DNA of 64,000 nt from Myxococcales bacterium (GCA_023898405.1 CP060221.1:1875501-1939500), one strand, 5' to 3'; numbered from the stretch's first letter, positions 1-9,214 are shown. A program made the numbers and translations. Notes: a model not told the origin generated them from the letters alone.

Positions 1-2108
1 TAAAAGCATTTCCTTTAGAAGTGCATAGTCAATATTCAATAATTATAACTCTTAATATTGTAGAAGGCCAAAGTAATGCTTTTATTGTCAATACCTCAGA
101 ATCAAACATGCTAAAAGAAGCAATAGAGCAAATAAAACAGAATGAATCCATAGAAAAAATCAATCACTGGAAATTACTGTTTAAATTTAATGCAAGCAAT
201 GCTTTTCTCAATTATCTGGCATCCAGTAGGTCTTTGAACTTAAATCAAGAAGAATTTGCGAAAGATCCTTTATCAAAGCTCAGTGCATTAAATCTGCAAT
301 GGGTTCACGATAATTTGCTATATGCTGATGAGTTTGCACAAAACATACAGCTACGGGCAGCTCTTTATGACGTCATTCGAAATATCATCACAGTAATCAA
401 TCAACGCACAAATGAAATGATTGAACAATTAAAGACTGATTCACCCGATACTGAAACATTAAGGAAGCAATTCAAAGACATAAAAAACTGGCTATTCAAA
501 AAAAGAGAAAATAATAAATCTGAAGAAAATCATGCTGCATTATTAACCAAAGCCTTAGTTGATACAATGACTACATTTGAAAAAATCTTCAATGAAAAAC
601 CAGAGCTGCAACAGGACAGAGAAAAAAAAGTTCGGGATTTAATAAAAAATCTGTATTCAAATTTTGATACTTTACCAGGTTTATTCGCTCAGAGTGATCA
701 GAAAAAAAATATTCTCACTCTTAACAAAACCATAATAAACCAAAGATCTTTTTCAAAAGTGGAATTATTACTTGAATCATCAGACAAACTTATAAAGCAA
801 GCAGCATTGAGCTTAATAGCTTCAGCAATAAATATTAAAGATATCAGAGACTTTTTTAAAAAAATAAACTTAGCTAATGAAAATCAGAAGGAGCTTACTG
901 AACTCAAAGAGCAAATTGAAAAATTAAAATTAACATCAGAAAATAATTTCAATCAAGCTAAAGAAAATTATACTAAAGTACAAGACAAACTAAACAAAGC
1001 TAAAAATACACTTAATAGTGTAGAAGAAAAACTTACCAAAGACACTGAAGCACGGTTTAATGAACTACAAGAAAAGCTTAAAGCAAGCTCTAACGAAAGA
1101 ATATCTAATCAAGTATCTCTCAACGATGACCTATTGACTATCTTTGAAAGCTTACTTGATTCCTTAGAAAAAACTAAATCATTTTCTGAAAATACAAATG
1201 TTACAGGATTAGCAGATTTAATCAAAACTATAAATAATCAATTAGAAACTATTACTAATAAATATGAAGAGAGGAAAAAGACTTATGATAATCATCAACC
1301 TCAAAAAGAGACAATTGTTGACGCCCAATATACAGTTAAACAATTAATTCAGCAGTTAGATTTGCAGTATAAATACTGGTATGGTTACCTCTTAAAATGG
1401 TACAACGCGTCCACCAAAGAACATCGCAGTAATAATGCTGAGCTAAAAGATATTCCAGCATACGCTGAAATATTAAAAAATTATTCCAGCGAGCTGTTTG
1501 ATGATACAATAATGACGAATCCTCTAATATTTAAAGAAAACATCAAAAACTGCTTAGAACAATTGAACAACAAAGTTCCAAGTAACAACCCAGAAAATAT
1601 TGGAAAAAAAATATTAGAAATCAGTAAAAAAGATACCATTGAAGCAATGTCAATAGAGGCGGAATATGATCTTGTAAATATATTTACAAACTCAAAAGAG
1701 TACACTTATGCAAGTAATAGTTGGTTTAATAGTACCCCTATGAAAATCACTCTAGGCAAAGTTGACTCTGGGTATGTGTTAATTATTAACAAAGATAATA
1801 AGCTATCATTATATAAAGTAGCAACAGCCAAGTACATTTCATCTAAGAACATCAATTGGATCAATAATCCAGAACCTTTAAAAGAAGCTTATAAGAGAAA
1901 AACTAATAGTCCCGGAACTCTCAAAGTTCGTCTATACTTGGATGCAGATAGAACAGCTGAAAATTACAAAAAATATGCTGATTTAATAATAACGATTGAT
2001 AAAAGCTTATTGACAATGCTAAAGCTGGAAGGTCTTGAAAATATAACCGGTGATTCAAAGCTTTTCAAAGGTAAAGAATTCGAACTTAAGTCTAATATTC
2101 AACGTTAA
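1..2108 (+). CDS. Large coiled-coil protein of unknown function, 5' end outside window
   Basis: I do not recognise this family. The reading frame is open to the left edge of the window (codons from position 3 onward have no stop), so the GTG at 21 is probably internal and the true start lies upstream. About 700 residues are visible. The protein is Lys/Glu/Asn-rich and mostly helical in character. A clear heptad-like coiled coil lies around residues 285-360 counted from the GTG (runs of E, K, L, Q such as ELTELKEQIEKL). The C-terminal 170 residues are more mixed and may be a globular domain. No signal peptide can be judged because the N-terminus is missing. It ends just before a strong hairpin terminator. 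A structural or secreted role is possible but not shown. Confidence 0.75.
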   Translation, partial: KAFPLEVHSQYSIIITLNIVEGQSNAFIVNTSESNMLKEAIEQIKQNESIEKINHWKLLFKFNASNAFLNYLASSRSLNLNQEEFAKDPLSKLSALNLQWVHDNLLYADEFAQNIQLRAALYDVIRNIITVINQRTNEMIEQLKTDSPDTETLRKQFKDIKNWLFKKRENNKSEENHAALLTKALVDTMTTFEKIFNEKPELQQDREKKVRDLIKNLYSNFDTLPGLFAQSDQKKNILTLNKTIINQRSFSKVELLLESSDKLIKQAALSLIASAINIKDIRDFFKKINLANENQKELTELKEQIEKLKLTSENNFNQAKENYTKVQDKLNKAKNTLNSVEEKLTKDTEARFNELQEKLKASSNERISNQVSLNDDLLTIFESLLDSLEKTKSFSENTNVTGLADLIKTINNQLETITNKYEERKKTYDNHQPQKETIVDAQYTVKQLIQQLDLQYKYWYGYLLKWYNASTKEHRSNNAELKDIPAYAEILKNYSSELFDDTIMTNPLIFKENIKNCLEQLNNKVPSNNPENIGKKILEISKKDTIEAMSIEAEYDLVNIFTNSKEYTYASNSWFNSTPMKITLGKVDSGYVLIINKDNKLSLYKVATAKYISSKNINWINNPEPLKEAYKRKTNSPGTLKVRLYLDADRTAENYKKYADLIITIDKSLLTMLKLEGLENITGDSKLFKGKEFELKSNIQR

Positions 2109-2128
2109 ACCTTTATAACACTAGCAAT

Positions 2129-2174
2129 TAAAATGGACTGTCCTTCTAGTTTCATAAAAGGACAGTCCAATTTT
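2129..2174 (+). terminator. Hairpin terminator after the coiled-coil gene
   Basis: An inverted repeat (TGGACTGTCCTT ... AAGGACAGTCCA) lies 20 bases after the stop codon and is flanked by AAAA on the left and TTTT on the right, so it could work in both directions. The A-T flanks extend the stem with one unpaired base. Confidence 0.75.
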
Positions 2175-2184
2175 ATAAGAAGTA

Positions 2185-2595
2185 AGCTCGACTTTGGCCG
2201 AAATTTGATGATTTGATTTTTTATCATCCACGTTATGCGGCCTGGCAAAGTGCTTGAAGAATAAGGTTGTCATTCTCATTGCTATTATTCAACAGCCGCA
2301 CGGTGCCTGGGCTGTTTTGAAATAGGTGATGCCAGGGACTGTTGTAGGGATCGAAGCCGAATACCCTTGATAAGTTCGTGACTGTAGTTTTTTCGATGGT
2401 GATAATTCTTGCAGCAAGAAGTTCACTCAGCCGACTCAGACTAGGAGAACTAAGGCATTCGGCAAAATTGTTCATGAAATCTTTTATGATGTGCTCTTTT
2501 CATTTCTCGGCAGCTCTTGAGGGTAGATCAGCTTATTCCAATCTTCTGTTCTTTTGAAGCTACCGATTCGTTTCAATTTCGGCCAAAGTCGAGCT
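2185..2595 (-). mobile_element. Small internally deleted transposon (MITE-like) with perfect terminal inverted repeats
   Basis: The ends are perfect inverted repeats beginning AGCTCGACTTTGGCCGAA, reading inward from about 2185 and 2595, each flanked outside by TA, which suggests a TA target duplication. The 80-codon minus-strand frame at 2233-2475 joins two pieces seen separately elsewhere in the window. Its first 20 or so codons (MNNFAECLSSPSLSRLSE) match the copy at 27297-27467, and its last 50 codons (SRVFGFDPYNSPWHHLF onward) match the copy at 19514-19702. The simplest reading is a transposase gene that has lost its catalytic middle, leaving a non-autonomous element. The family cannot be named from these remnants. 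Confidence 0.75.
2233..2475 (-). pseudogene. Remnant of transposase, N- and C-terminal ends fused
   Basis: This 80-residue frame lies inside the small transposon and is too short to hold a DDE core. Two other copies in the window carry only one of its halves, which shows that it is a deletion derivative and not an independent gene. Translation is unlikely to give a functional protein. Confidence 0.6.
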
Positions 2596-2615
2596 TAGCT
2601 ATCAAAAAATAATAA

Positions 2616-3665
2616 TTATTTATCTTTAGCTTCTTGTTGCTTGCTTGCTACTGCTTTGTGGGAAGGATCTAAGTATTCCTCAGTGCCTAAGGATGCATCA
2701 CTAATGGTGATATGCGCTTCTTTTCTTAAATCAGTTAATAAGGCTTCAGTTTGACGAGCTTGTTTTGCTCTGGTTAAATACTCTACTATGCGAGGGCGAA
2801 CTTCCTCCAGCGAAGCAGTTTGCGCAGGTCTTTTTTCTTCCACATAGATGATATGATATCCGTATTCGGTTTTAACAGGGCCAATAATACTTTTTTCTTT
2901 GGCGCCAAAAGCAGCATTTTCAAATGCCTTCACCATTCTTCCTCGAGGAAAAAATCCTAAATCTCCATTGTTTTTAGCCGTAGGTCCATCGCTATATTTT
3001 TGCACCAGATTTTCGAATGGGTATTTTTCGCTTGAGGCTTCTTCATAGATATTTTGGGCTTTTTGTAAGGCAAGATCTTGTTTGGATTGCGGATCTTTTG
3101 GATTCACTTTAATGAGTATGTGACGAGCATGAACCATTTCCGGTTGCATGTAGAGTTTTTGATTGCTCTTGTAATGTTTTTCAATTTCTTCATCACTTAC
3201 CTTAATATCACCATTTTTTTTGGCTATTTTTTCTCGCAAAAGTTCGTTGTTAACAATGTCGTGCACTTGGTCTTCTGTTAGATTCTGTTGTTCTAAAAAG
3301 AGTTCATAAGCTCTTGGACCGCCCATGCGGCCTTTATATCTTTCTAAGGCTGAGACACGTTCAAAACGGTCGAGTGTAATGCCAAGTTCTTGGGCTTTTT
3401 GGTTGATAATTTCATCATCGATCATTTTTCGTAGAATACTGCCACGCATTTTTCTGCTGAGATCTTCGCTTACTGCTCGTCCTGTCTGAGCAAATTTTTC
3501 GATTGCTCGTTTATGCAAAGTATCAAGTTCAGAAAGGTTTACACTTTTTCCATTTACCGTTGCTGCTGCATCATCGGGTACGAGTTCTTTTTTAGCGCTT
3601 TTTTGACAGGAAGAGCTGCAACCTGGCAGCAAAGAAAAAATTAATAAGATAAAAAATAGTTTCAT
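2616..3665 (-). CDS. Parvulin-type peptidyl-prolyl isomerase lipoprotein (PrsA/SurA-like)
   Basis: This is a periplasmic or membrane-anchored foldase. The N-terminus is a lipoprotein signal with lipobox LLPGC (Cys about residue 16), followed by an N-terminal SurA-like helical region (TVNGKSVNLSEL through about residue 160). The parvulin/rotamase domain covers about residues 170-280 (HARHILIKV, YSDGPTAKNNGDLGFF, YGYHIIYVEEKRP). A short helical tail follows. The start at 3665 is chosen over the in-frame ATG at 3680 because GGGGGA stands 7 bases before it and it gives a clean signal peptide. It sits directly behind the sugar nucleotidyltransferase gene and is probably co-transcribed. Outer-membrane protein folding is the likely job, inferred from the family. 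Confidence 0.9.
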   Translation of the reverse strand: MKLFFILLIFSLLPGCSSSCQKSAKKELVPDDAAATVNGKSVNLSELDTLHKRAIEKFAQTGRAVSEDLSRKMRGSILRKMIDDEIINQKAQELGITLDRFERVSALERYKGRMGGPRAYELFLEQQNLTEDQVHDIVNNELLREKIAKKNGDIKVSDEEIEKHYKSNQKLYMQPEMVHARHILIKVNPKDPQSKQDLALQKAQNIYEEASSEKYPFENLVQKYSDGPTAKNNGDLGFFPRGRMVKAFENAAFGAKEKSIIGPVKTEYGYHIIYVEEKRPAQTASLEEVRPRIVEYLTRAKQARQTEALLTDLRKEAHITISDASLGTEEYLDPSHKAVASKQQEAKDK

Positions 3666-3680
3666 CAAGATGTCCCCCAT

Positions 3681-4715
3681 CTACTCAAGTTTATCATCTA
3701 CTAAAACCCTAGCCTTTAAGAGGGCAATGGTACAATCAAGCTCTTCATCTTTTTCTATAATTGTATCTGACATAATGAGGCTATTTTTAATTGTGCTATG
3801 AGTTCCCACGTAAGAATTCTCACCCACAATTGCATTGGGGCCAATAATAGCATGAGCTTTTACTTTTGCCCTATCGGCAATAATAAGTGGTTCAATTAAT
3901 TGTGCTGTTGGATCTATTTGCACATCAGAACCACAAAAAATATTTTTGCCTGGTATTTTTTTTAAATGATGCTGCAAACTATGCTTCGCAAAGAGTGAAG
4001 AGCTTGAGCATAGGTCGAGGTTGGCCTTTAAAAGTCTTAGAGGTGTTCCAAGATCTTCATAATTAATTTTTCTTACATCACCTAAAATTATTTTTCCTGA
4101 TTTGAGCCACGATGGATAGACTTCGCTTACCAGGCAGCTGAATCGTTCATTTTTCAATAACTGCAGTGCTTGAGCGGATATATAGTGAATACCAGTAAAA
4201 AAGCCACTTTTTTTCTTCGCTAAACTCGAAGTATAATAGGCCCCTAGCTCACTGATGCGACAATTATCATCAATACTCACCGCACCTCGATATCCATCTG
4301 TCTGTTTGTTTTGTGCTATCAGTAAATTACAAAATGCATGTGGAGAAATTATTTCTTTAAGATCGAAGTCGCATATCATATCGCCGTGTAATACGATCAT
4401 CGCTTGATTATTGAGCTGAAATAATTTTATGACTTGTCGAATACCACCAGCTGTCCCTAAAATATCCTTTTCAAAGGAAAAATGAATATGAGATTTAAGT
4501 GACCATGAGTGCACGGCAGCAATAAGCTGTTTATGGTGATAGTGTAAGTTGATAAAAATATCTTTTATGCCAGCCTGTTCAAGCATTTTTATCTGATGAA
4601 ATAAAATCGCTTTACCAAAAAGTTCCATGAGCGGTTTAGGGCGCAGCTGGCTAAGTTTTTGCAGTCTGCTTCCAAAACCCGCAGCAAGTATCATTCCTAC
4701 TACATTGTTATTCAT
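3681..4715 (-). CDS. NDP-sugar (mannose-1-phosphate guanylyltransferase-like) nucleotidyltransferase
   Basis: The N-terminal domain (about residues 1-230) is a nucleotidyl transferase of the GlmU/RmlA/ManC superfamily. It has the signature ILAAGFGSRL near residue 9, the KPLMELFGKAI segment and the metal-binding LHGDMICDFD loop. The C-terminal third shows hexapeptide-type repeats (IDPTAQLIEPLIIADRAKV, IIGPNAIVGENSYVG) expected to form a left-handed beta helix. The sugar substrate cannot be fixed from sequence; candidates are GDP-mannose-type or MurU-like uridylylation. The stop codon abuts the parvulin gene downstream, so the two probably share a transcript. Confidence 0.85.
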   Translation of the reverse strand: MNNNVVGMILAAGFGSRLQKLSQLRPKPLMELFGKAILFHQIKMLEQAGIKDIFINLHYHHKQLIAAVHSWSLKSHIHFSFEKDILGTAGGIRQVIKLFQLNNQAMIVLHGDMICDFDLKEIISPHAFCNLLIAQNKQTDGYRGAVSIDDNCRISELGAYYTSSLAKKKSGFFTGIHYISAQALQLLKNERFSCLVSEVYPSWLKSGKIILGDVRKINYEDLGTPLRLLKANLDLCSSSSLFAKHSLQHHLKKIPGKNIFCGSDVQIDPTAQLIEPLIIADRAKVKAHAIIGPNAIVGENSYVGTHSTIKNSLIMSDTIIEKDEELDCTIALLKARVLVDDKLE

Positions 4716-4787
4716 TGTATCTGCCTTATTTTTCTAAGCAATTTATGAGCGGATTGACTCAGCTAATCTCTACTATAGAAGGGAGAA

Positions 4788-5816
4788 ATGAATGACTGGG
4801 CCCCTATCAATACAATTCAACTAAATGCTCAAATACCCGATGATGTCAAACGCGCAGCCGAGCTTTTAAGAGGCAATGCCTTGGTAGCGCTGCCAACGGA
4901 AACGGTTTATGGGCTGGCTGCTCATGCCCTGAATCCTTTGGCGATTAAAAAAGTTTTTCTAGCAAAAAATCGTCCGGCTCAAAATCCGTTGATCCTTCAT
5001 GTGCATGATTATGCTAGTGCTCAAAAACTTTTTGATATCCGCAACGATAAGGTTGCTCATCGTCTTAAAACTCTAAGCTCCTTATGGCCTGGTCCCCTGA
5101 CGATCATTGCGGCCAAAGCAAAGCATATTCCTGATGAGGCAACAGCTGGACTCGAGCAAGTTGCCGTACGTATACCTCAATCGTTGTGTACGCTTGCTAT
5201 TTTGCGTGAACTTTCATTTCCATTAGTAATGCCAAGCGCTAATCTATCAAGTAGACCAAGTCCAACTCAAGCTTTGCATGTTCTCAAAACATTAGATGGG
5301 CGTATTGATGCAGTTTTAGATGGTGGGGCTTGTGAGGTGGGTATTGAATCGAGTGTGGTGCGTATTGATCAAGAAGTGGTGGAGATTTTAAGGCCGGGAT
5401 ATTTTGATGCTTCGTTTTTAAGTGCGCTTTTAAAAGAGCCTGTGGAATTTGAAAATAAAAAATATCAAACACCTCAATGTCCTGGGCAATCGTTTTTGCA
5501 TTATGCGCCATCGGTCAAAGAAGTTGTGTTAGTGAATCAAACAGATTTTATAGAAGCTTGGAATACAAATGCCTCATTGTTGGCTCGCCAGTCTGATTTT
5601 GAAGATTTCATACAGAAGTATGGTCAGCGCTTTGGAAAAGGAATTTCCCTGCCCCTTAGCGATGATCATAATATTTTTGCGCAACAACTCTATGGAGCAC
5701 TCTATCGATGCGAAGACGCTCCACTAGAAAAAGTGTTTATTTTTGTACCTTCTCTTGATGATGACAATTGGAGAGCGATCAAAGATCGGCTCAAACGTTC
5801 ATCAGGAAAATGTTAA
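4788..5816 (+). CDS. tsaC: Threonylcarbamoyl-AMP synthase (Sua5/TsaC/YwlC family)
   Basis: The enzyme makes threonylcarbamoyl-AMP from Thr, bicarbonate and ATP for the t6A37 modification of ANN-decoding tRNAs. The YrdC domain fills about residues 20-210 with the expected motifs ALPTETVYGLA, the KNRP segment (VFLAKNRPAQNPL), the MPSANLSSRPSPT loop and ESSVVRI. At 342 residues it is the long Sua5 type, with a C-terminal domain after about residue 220 beginning PQCPGQSFLHYAPSV. It is divergent from the sugar nucleotidyltransferase gene and overlaps the convergent downstream gene by 4 bases. GGGAG stands close to the ATG. Confidence 0.95.
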   Translation: MNDWAPINTIQLNAQIPDDVKRAAELLRGNALVALPTETVYGLAAHALNPLAIKKVFLAKNRPAQNPLILHVHDYASAQKLFDIRNDKVAHRLKTLSSLWPGPLTIIAAKAKHIPDEATAGLEQVAVRIPQSLCTLAILRELSFPLVMPSANLSSRPSPTQALHVLKTLDGRIDAVLDGGACEVGIESSVVRIDQEVVEILRPGYFDASFLSALLKEPVEFENKKYQTPQCPGQSFLHYAPSVKEVVLVNQTDFIEAWNTNASLLARQSDFEDFIQKYGQRFGKGISLPLSDDHNIFAQQLYGALYRCEDAPLEKVFIFVPSLDDDNWRAIKDRLKRSSGKC

Positions 5817-6268
5817 GCAGCCTTGAGACGGTCAAAAGCGTTGGCCTGTAAAACAGGAAGCAGCATGTTTTCTGCCACCTGACATAAGCTCAGCAATAAA
5901 CAATGAAAACGCTCAAGGTTTACGTATTCATGAGGTAAATTAACCTTGACAAAGAGATCACCATCATCATCTAAACCAACGCCAATATGCTGAATTTCTT
6001 CGCTCATAGCCGCAATGAGACTCGTGACTGCTTCACCCCATGAAGCATCATAGCGATCCACAACAGGATCGATTACCATGCAAATGTCTGAGGTGTTGAT
6101 GTGAATAATAACTTGATTAATTCCGAAGTCGCCTTTAAAAAAAGTGCGAATTAATTTCTTGGAAACGGCTTCGCTGGGCCAGCCAAGTTGTCGTAAAAAC
6201 TCTATTATTTCATCAAATATCTTTTCGATGTTCCCATTGCCCCTTTTACTATCATTCATATTAACCAT
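5813..6268 (-). CDS. Small acidic protein, possible YbjN/type III chaperone-like fold
   Basis: I do not recognise this with certainty. The product is about 150 residues. Its pattern is an N-terminal helix (IFDEIIEFLRQLGWP), then beta-strand-like segments (GINQVIIHINTSDICMVIDP and VGLDDDGDLFVKVNLP) and a C-terminal helix (FHCLLLSLCQVAENMLLP). This order resembles the YbjN / Tir-chaperone superfamily, but no diagnostic residue proves it. The ATG at 6268 is chosen over an upstream TTG at 6304 because GGGG lies 8 bases before it. Its 3' end overlaps tsaC by 4 bases on the opposite strand. Confidence 0.6.
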   Translation of the reverse strand: MVNMNDSKRGNGNIEKIFDEIIEFLRQLGWPSEAVSKKLIRTFFKGDFGINQVIIHINTSDICMVIDPVVDRYDASWGEAVTSLIAAMSEEIQHIGVGLDDDGDLFVKVNLPHEYVNLERFHCLLLSLCQVAENMLLPVLQANAFDRLKAA

Positions 6269-6380
6269 TCCATTTACCCCGTTGGGACAACAAATTAAAT
6301 GCAAGAAAGTTTGTGGGGAGATGTAGTGAAAAGTGTTTATTAGTGCAAGAAATATTAATGCTGGATCTAAGGGATTATTT

Positions 6381-7307
6381 TTAAGCTAATATATTAGATA
6401 GTAAAATCGCTGATTGTGCTGCCAATTGGGCATTATTTTTTATGAGCTCTATATTTGCCTTAACAGTGTCTTCATTGTGATGTTTAGCCATGTACTCTAA
6501 TAAATATGGGGTAGTATTTTGAAAAGAAATATTTTCTTTTTGAGCTTGCTCCAAAGCTGTTTGTAGAATTATTTCAAAGTGCTGGGTATCTATGGCATTT
6601 TTTGAGACAAAAGGATTGCCAAGTAGAATCGCTTCTTTTTGAGAAAGCTTTGAACGGCACACAAATACATTTATTAATTCTTCAAGCGAATCTATTCTTC
6701 GAGGGCTAAGGTTAAAACTTTTATCACAATAAAAGTTAGGGAAATAATCACTGCGATAGGAAAATACAGGAACGCTTGCTGTTTCTAAAAGTTCTAAAGT
6801 TTTAGGAACATCGAGTATGCTTTTTATCCCAGCACAAAAGACCATAATGGGATATTGAGACAGACTTTTTAAATCAGAAGAAATATCGAGCCCGTCTCCT
6901 CTGTGAACACCGCCAATACCGCCCGTTGCAAAAATTTTTATACCTACCTTGTATGCTATAAAACTTGTGGCTGATACGGTTGTGCCACCGCTGCGGCCAC
7001 TCGCCAAAGCGTGTGCTATATCGCGCTCAGCAATTTTAAATATTTTGTTATGATGGCGTAGTTCCAAAAGTTTTTTTCGTATGTTGTGGGAGCAGCCAAC
7101 ATGTATTTTTCCTTCGAATAAACAAATGGTAGCTGGTATAGCGCCCGCATCTCTGATGGTCTGCTCTATGCTTGTTTGTGCATCGTCACATTGGTGCTCT
7201 GGTAGGCCCTGACAAAAAACACTCGATTCTAAGGCAACAAGAGGTTTTTTGTGATTTAAGGCATCGATAATTTCATCATGAATAATGGTGTAGGGAGTAT
7301 TGATCAT
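6381..7307 (-). CDS. psuG: Pseudouridine-5'-phosphate glycosidase
   Basis: PsuG splits pseudouridine 5'-phosphate into uracil and ribose 5-phosphate by breaking the C-C glycosidic bond. Family hallmarks are visible: VALESSVFCQGLP with the catalytic Glu near residue 27, the AGAIPATICLFEGKIHVG segment, SGRSGGTTVSATSFIA, FATGGIGGVHRG and VFCAGIKSILDVPKTLE. The start ATG at 7307 has GGAG 7 bases upstream and is preferred to the GTG at 7319 that touches the psuK stop. The length (about 308 residues) is normal for the family. It follows psuK by 12 bases and forms a two-gene salvage operon with it. Confidence 0.95.
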   Translation of the reverse strand: MINTPYTIIHDEIIDALNHKKPLVALESSVFCQGLPEHQCDDAQTSIEQTIRDAGAIPATICLFEGKIHVGCSHNIRKKLLELRHHNKIFKIAERDIAHALASGRSGGTTVSATSFIAYKVGIKIFATGGIGGVHRGDGLDISSDLKSLSQYPIMVFCAGIKSILDVPKTLELLETASVPVFSYRSDYFPNFYCDKSFNLSPRRIDSLEELINVFVCRSKLSQKEAILLGNPFVSKNAIDTQHFEIILQTALEQAQKENISFQNTTPYLLEYMAKHHNEDTVKANIELIKNNAQLAAQSAILLSNILA

Positions 7308-7319
7308 ATTTATCTCCAC

Positions 7320-8183
7320 TCAGGGGTGAGCACCCCAATGTTGAAGTGTTGCCGTGGCCCAGTTAAATGCTAGAGAAACAGCTTGGTCAACGGGGAGATT
7401 GTTTATGAGAGCACAGATAAAACCTGCGGAAAATGCATCACCAGCCCCATTGGTATCAATAATATTTGGGCACAAAGGAGCCGGATAAAATATTTTTTTT
7501 CCTTTGCTGATAATGCTTACTCCTTTTGCGCCATCGGTAATAGCCACGTGGGGGAGGGCCAAATTTTTGAGCACTTCTTCTAAGTTTTTTGAGTTGCCTG
7601 CGAGGGTGAATGCCTCGTGGCGATTCATTATCAAACAATCAAACTTGTTTATTATCGCTAAAAAATTTTTCATTTTGCAGGCACTTACTGCCACTCCAGC
7701 AAAAAAACATGCTCTGTTTTTTGACCATTTATATAGATATTCACAGGTTTCCTTGGGGGTATTAGCGTCTATTATTAGTGCATCGTTGTGGGTGGTATTA
7801 TGGAGAATTGGTTCTAGAAGTGATGGGGTAAGAAAAGACATGATAGACATATCCGAGAATGATATAAGCATTTCGCGGTTTTTTTTTAAGAATGAAAAAT
7901 ATGATGAAGTGGGTGCTGATTTAATTTTTATAATTGAGGATGGGTTTATATTGTAAAGTTGAGCATCGTTAAGTGCATTTCTACCTTTTTCATCGTCACC
8001 GATTAGAGAAACAAATCTTACGTGATGATTTCTTTGAGAAAGTTGACGAGCTATGTTGTAGGCGACGCCACCATAACTGGTTTGAGTGATACAAGGATTA
8101 GAAGAATAAAGAACAGGTGAGTTATTTTGAATAAAACCCAAAGTGTCATGGTTGATTCCACCAATAACAATAAATTTTCCCAT
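7320..8183 (-). CDS. psuK: PfkB-family kinase, probable pseudouridine kinase
   Basis: This ribokinase-family enzyme probably phosphorylates pseudouridine for the PsuG reaction. It has the N-terminal glycine pair after SYGGVAYNIARQL and the C-terminal PfkB signature DTNGAGDAFSAGF with the catalytic Asp. The ATG at 8183 has AAGGA 5 bases upstream and is preferred over the ATG at 8195. Substrate assignment rests on the gene pairing with psuG; sequence alone would only say PfkB sugar or nucleoside kinase. Confidence 0.85.
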   Translation of the reverse strand: MGKFIVIGGINHDTLGFIQNNSPVLYSSNPCITQTSYGGVAYNIARQLSQRNHHVRFVSLIGDDEKGRNALNDAQLYNINPSSIIKIKSAPTSSYFSFLKKNREMLISFSDMSIMSFLTPSLLEPILHNTTHNDALIIDANTPKETCEYLYKWSKNRACFFAGVAVSACKMKNFLAIINKFDCLIMNRHEAFTLAGNSKNLEEVLKNLALPHVAITDGAKGVSIISKGKKIFYPAPLCPNIIDTNGAGDAFSAGFICALINNLPVDQAVSLAFNWATATLQHWGAHP

Positions 8184-8411
8184 AACGTCCTTCATTCATT
8201 GTTTTTTTATGAAGTTTGATCCTACTGCACTTTTACAATGTCTTTTCTTTCTTGGTAAGTTGCATATGTCACGGGTGTTTGCTAATAATTTCCTTGGTTG
8301 CATTGTTCATTTACTAATGAAAAAACGCGCCCGATTTTCTGCTTGAGTTATTTTATGGCCGGCAGTTTAAGAGGTAGTCTTCTTCAAACCAAAACGGTGG
8401 AGTGTCAAAAA

Positions 8412-9155
8412 ATGAAAAAAATAGTCTATATAAGTGCTTTGACGATGCTTTTTCTTACGGGGTGCCAAAAAGATAGGCAACAGCTCCTTGATAAAATTGC
8501 TCAGCTAGAAAAACGGATTGAAATATTAGAGAAAAAAATTGTTGCACAAGCTCCACCTCGACGTCCTGAAGTTAAAGAGCAGACGGCAGCTTATGATATT
8601 CCAGTTGGTAAAAGCTACGTTTACGGAGACCCTAAAGCTCCGGTTACAGTATCAGTATTCAGCGACTATCAATGTCCTTTCTGCAGTCAAGCCCACGAAG
8701 ATCTCGTAGAGGGCATCATAGCTGATAAAGATCTAAAGGGTAAAGTAAAGGTTGTGTTTAAGCATTTTCCATTGCCATTCCACCAAATGGCTCGCCCAGC
8801 TTCTAAGGCTGCCTTGGCTGCCGGAGAGCAAGGAGGCGATTGCTTCTGGGCTTTGACTAAGAAACTTTATGGTGGACAAAAAGCTTTAAGCGAAGAAAAT
8901 TTCAAAAAATGGGCTGAAGAAACAGTTTGCAAAAAGAATGATGGAAGTACTGGAAAGTTGAATGTTGCTCAATTTTGGAAAGACTATAGTAGCAAAGGCG
9001 CTGACTACGATAAAATGATTGAAGCTGACGTGCAAATCGGTAGAACCAAAGCGGAAGTGCGAGGCACACCTTCCTTCTATGTTAACGGCTGGAAACTTGC
9101 GAGCAGAAACGTTGATGCTGTCAAGCAATTAATCAAGGATAAACATTTACTTTAA
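8412..9155 (+). CDS. DsbA-like thiol oxidoreductase lipoprotein
   Basis: This is a secreted thioredoxin-fold protein anchored as a lipoprotein: a signal peptide with lipobox FLTGC (Cys about 18) and then a short coiled coil (LLDKIAQLEKRIEILEKKI). The DsbA/DSBA-like thioredoxin domain begins near residue 70 (YGDPKAPVTVSVFSDYQCPFC) with active site CPFC. The cis-Pro loop is RGTPSFYVNG near the C-terminus. It resembles the BdbD/Com1 group. The coding frame extends upstream to 8298, but the ATG at 8412 gives the signal peptide. A GGAACTG hairpin follows the stop. The likely role is disulfide formation or isomerisation outside the cytoplasm. Confidence 0.9.
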   Translation: MKKIVYISALTMLFLTGCQKDRQQLLDKIAQLEKRIEILEKKIVAQAPPRRPEVKEQTAAYDIPVGKSYVYGDPKAPVTVSVFSDYQCPFCSQAHEDLVEGIIADKDLKGKVKVVFKHFPLPFHQMARPASKAALAAGEQGGDCFWALTKKLYGGQKALSEENFKKWAEETVCKKNDGSTGKLNVAQFWKDYSSKGADYDKMIEADVQIGRTKAEVRGTPSFYVNGWKLASRNVDAVKQLIKDKHLL

Positions 9156-9182
9156 AGTAAACAATCTAATTGCTGATAAAGA

Positions 9183-9214
9183 ACGGAACTGTAAACGCAG
9201 TTCCGTATTTGTTA
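9183..9214 (+). terminator. Hairpin terminator after the DsbA-like gene
   Basis: A perfect 9-base stem ACGGAACTG / CAGTTCCGT with a 7-base loop is followed by ATTTGTT. The short U-tract makes it a moderate terminator. Confidence 0.6.

Noticed and set aside
7504..7956. 150-codon plus-strand frame inside psuK
   Set aside because: It is an antisense shadow of a well supported kinase gene.
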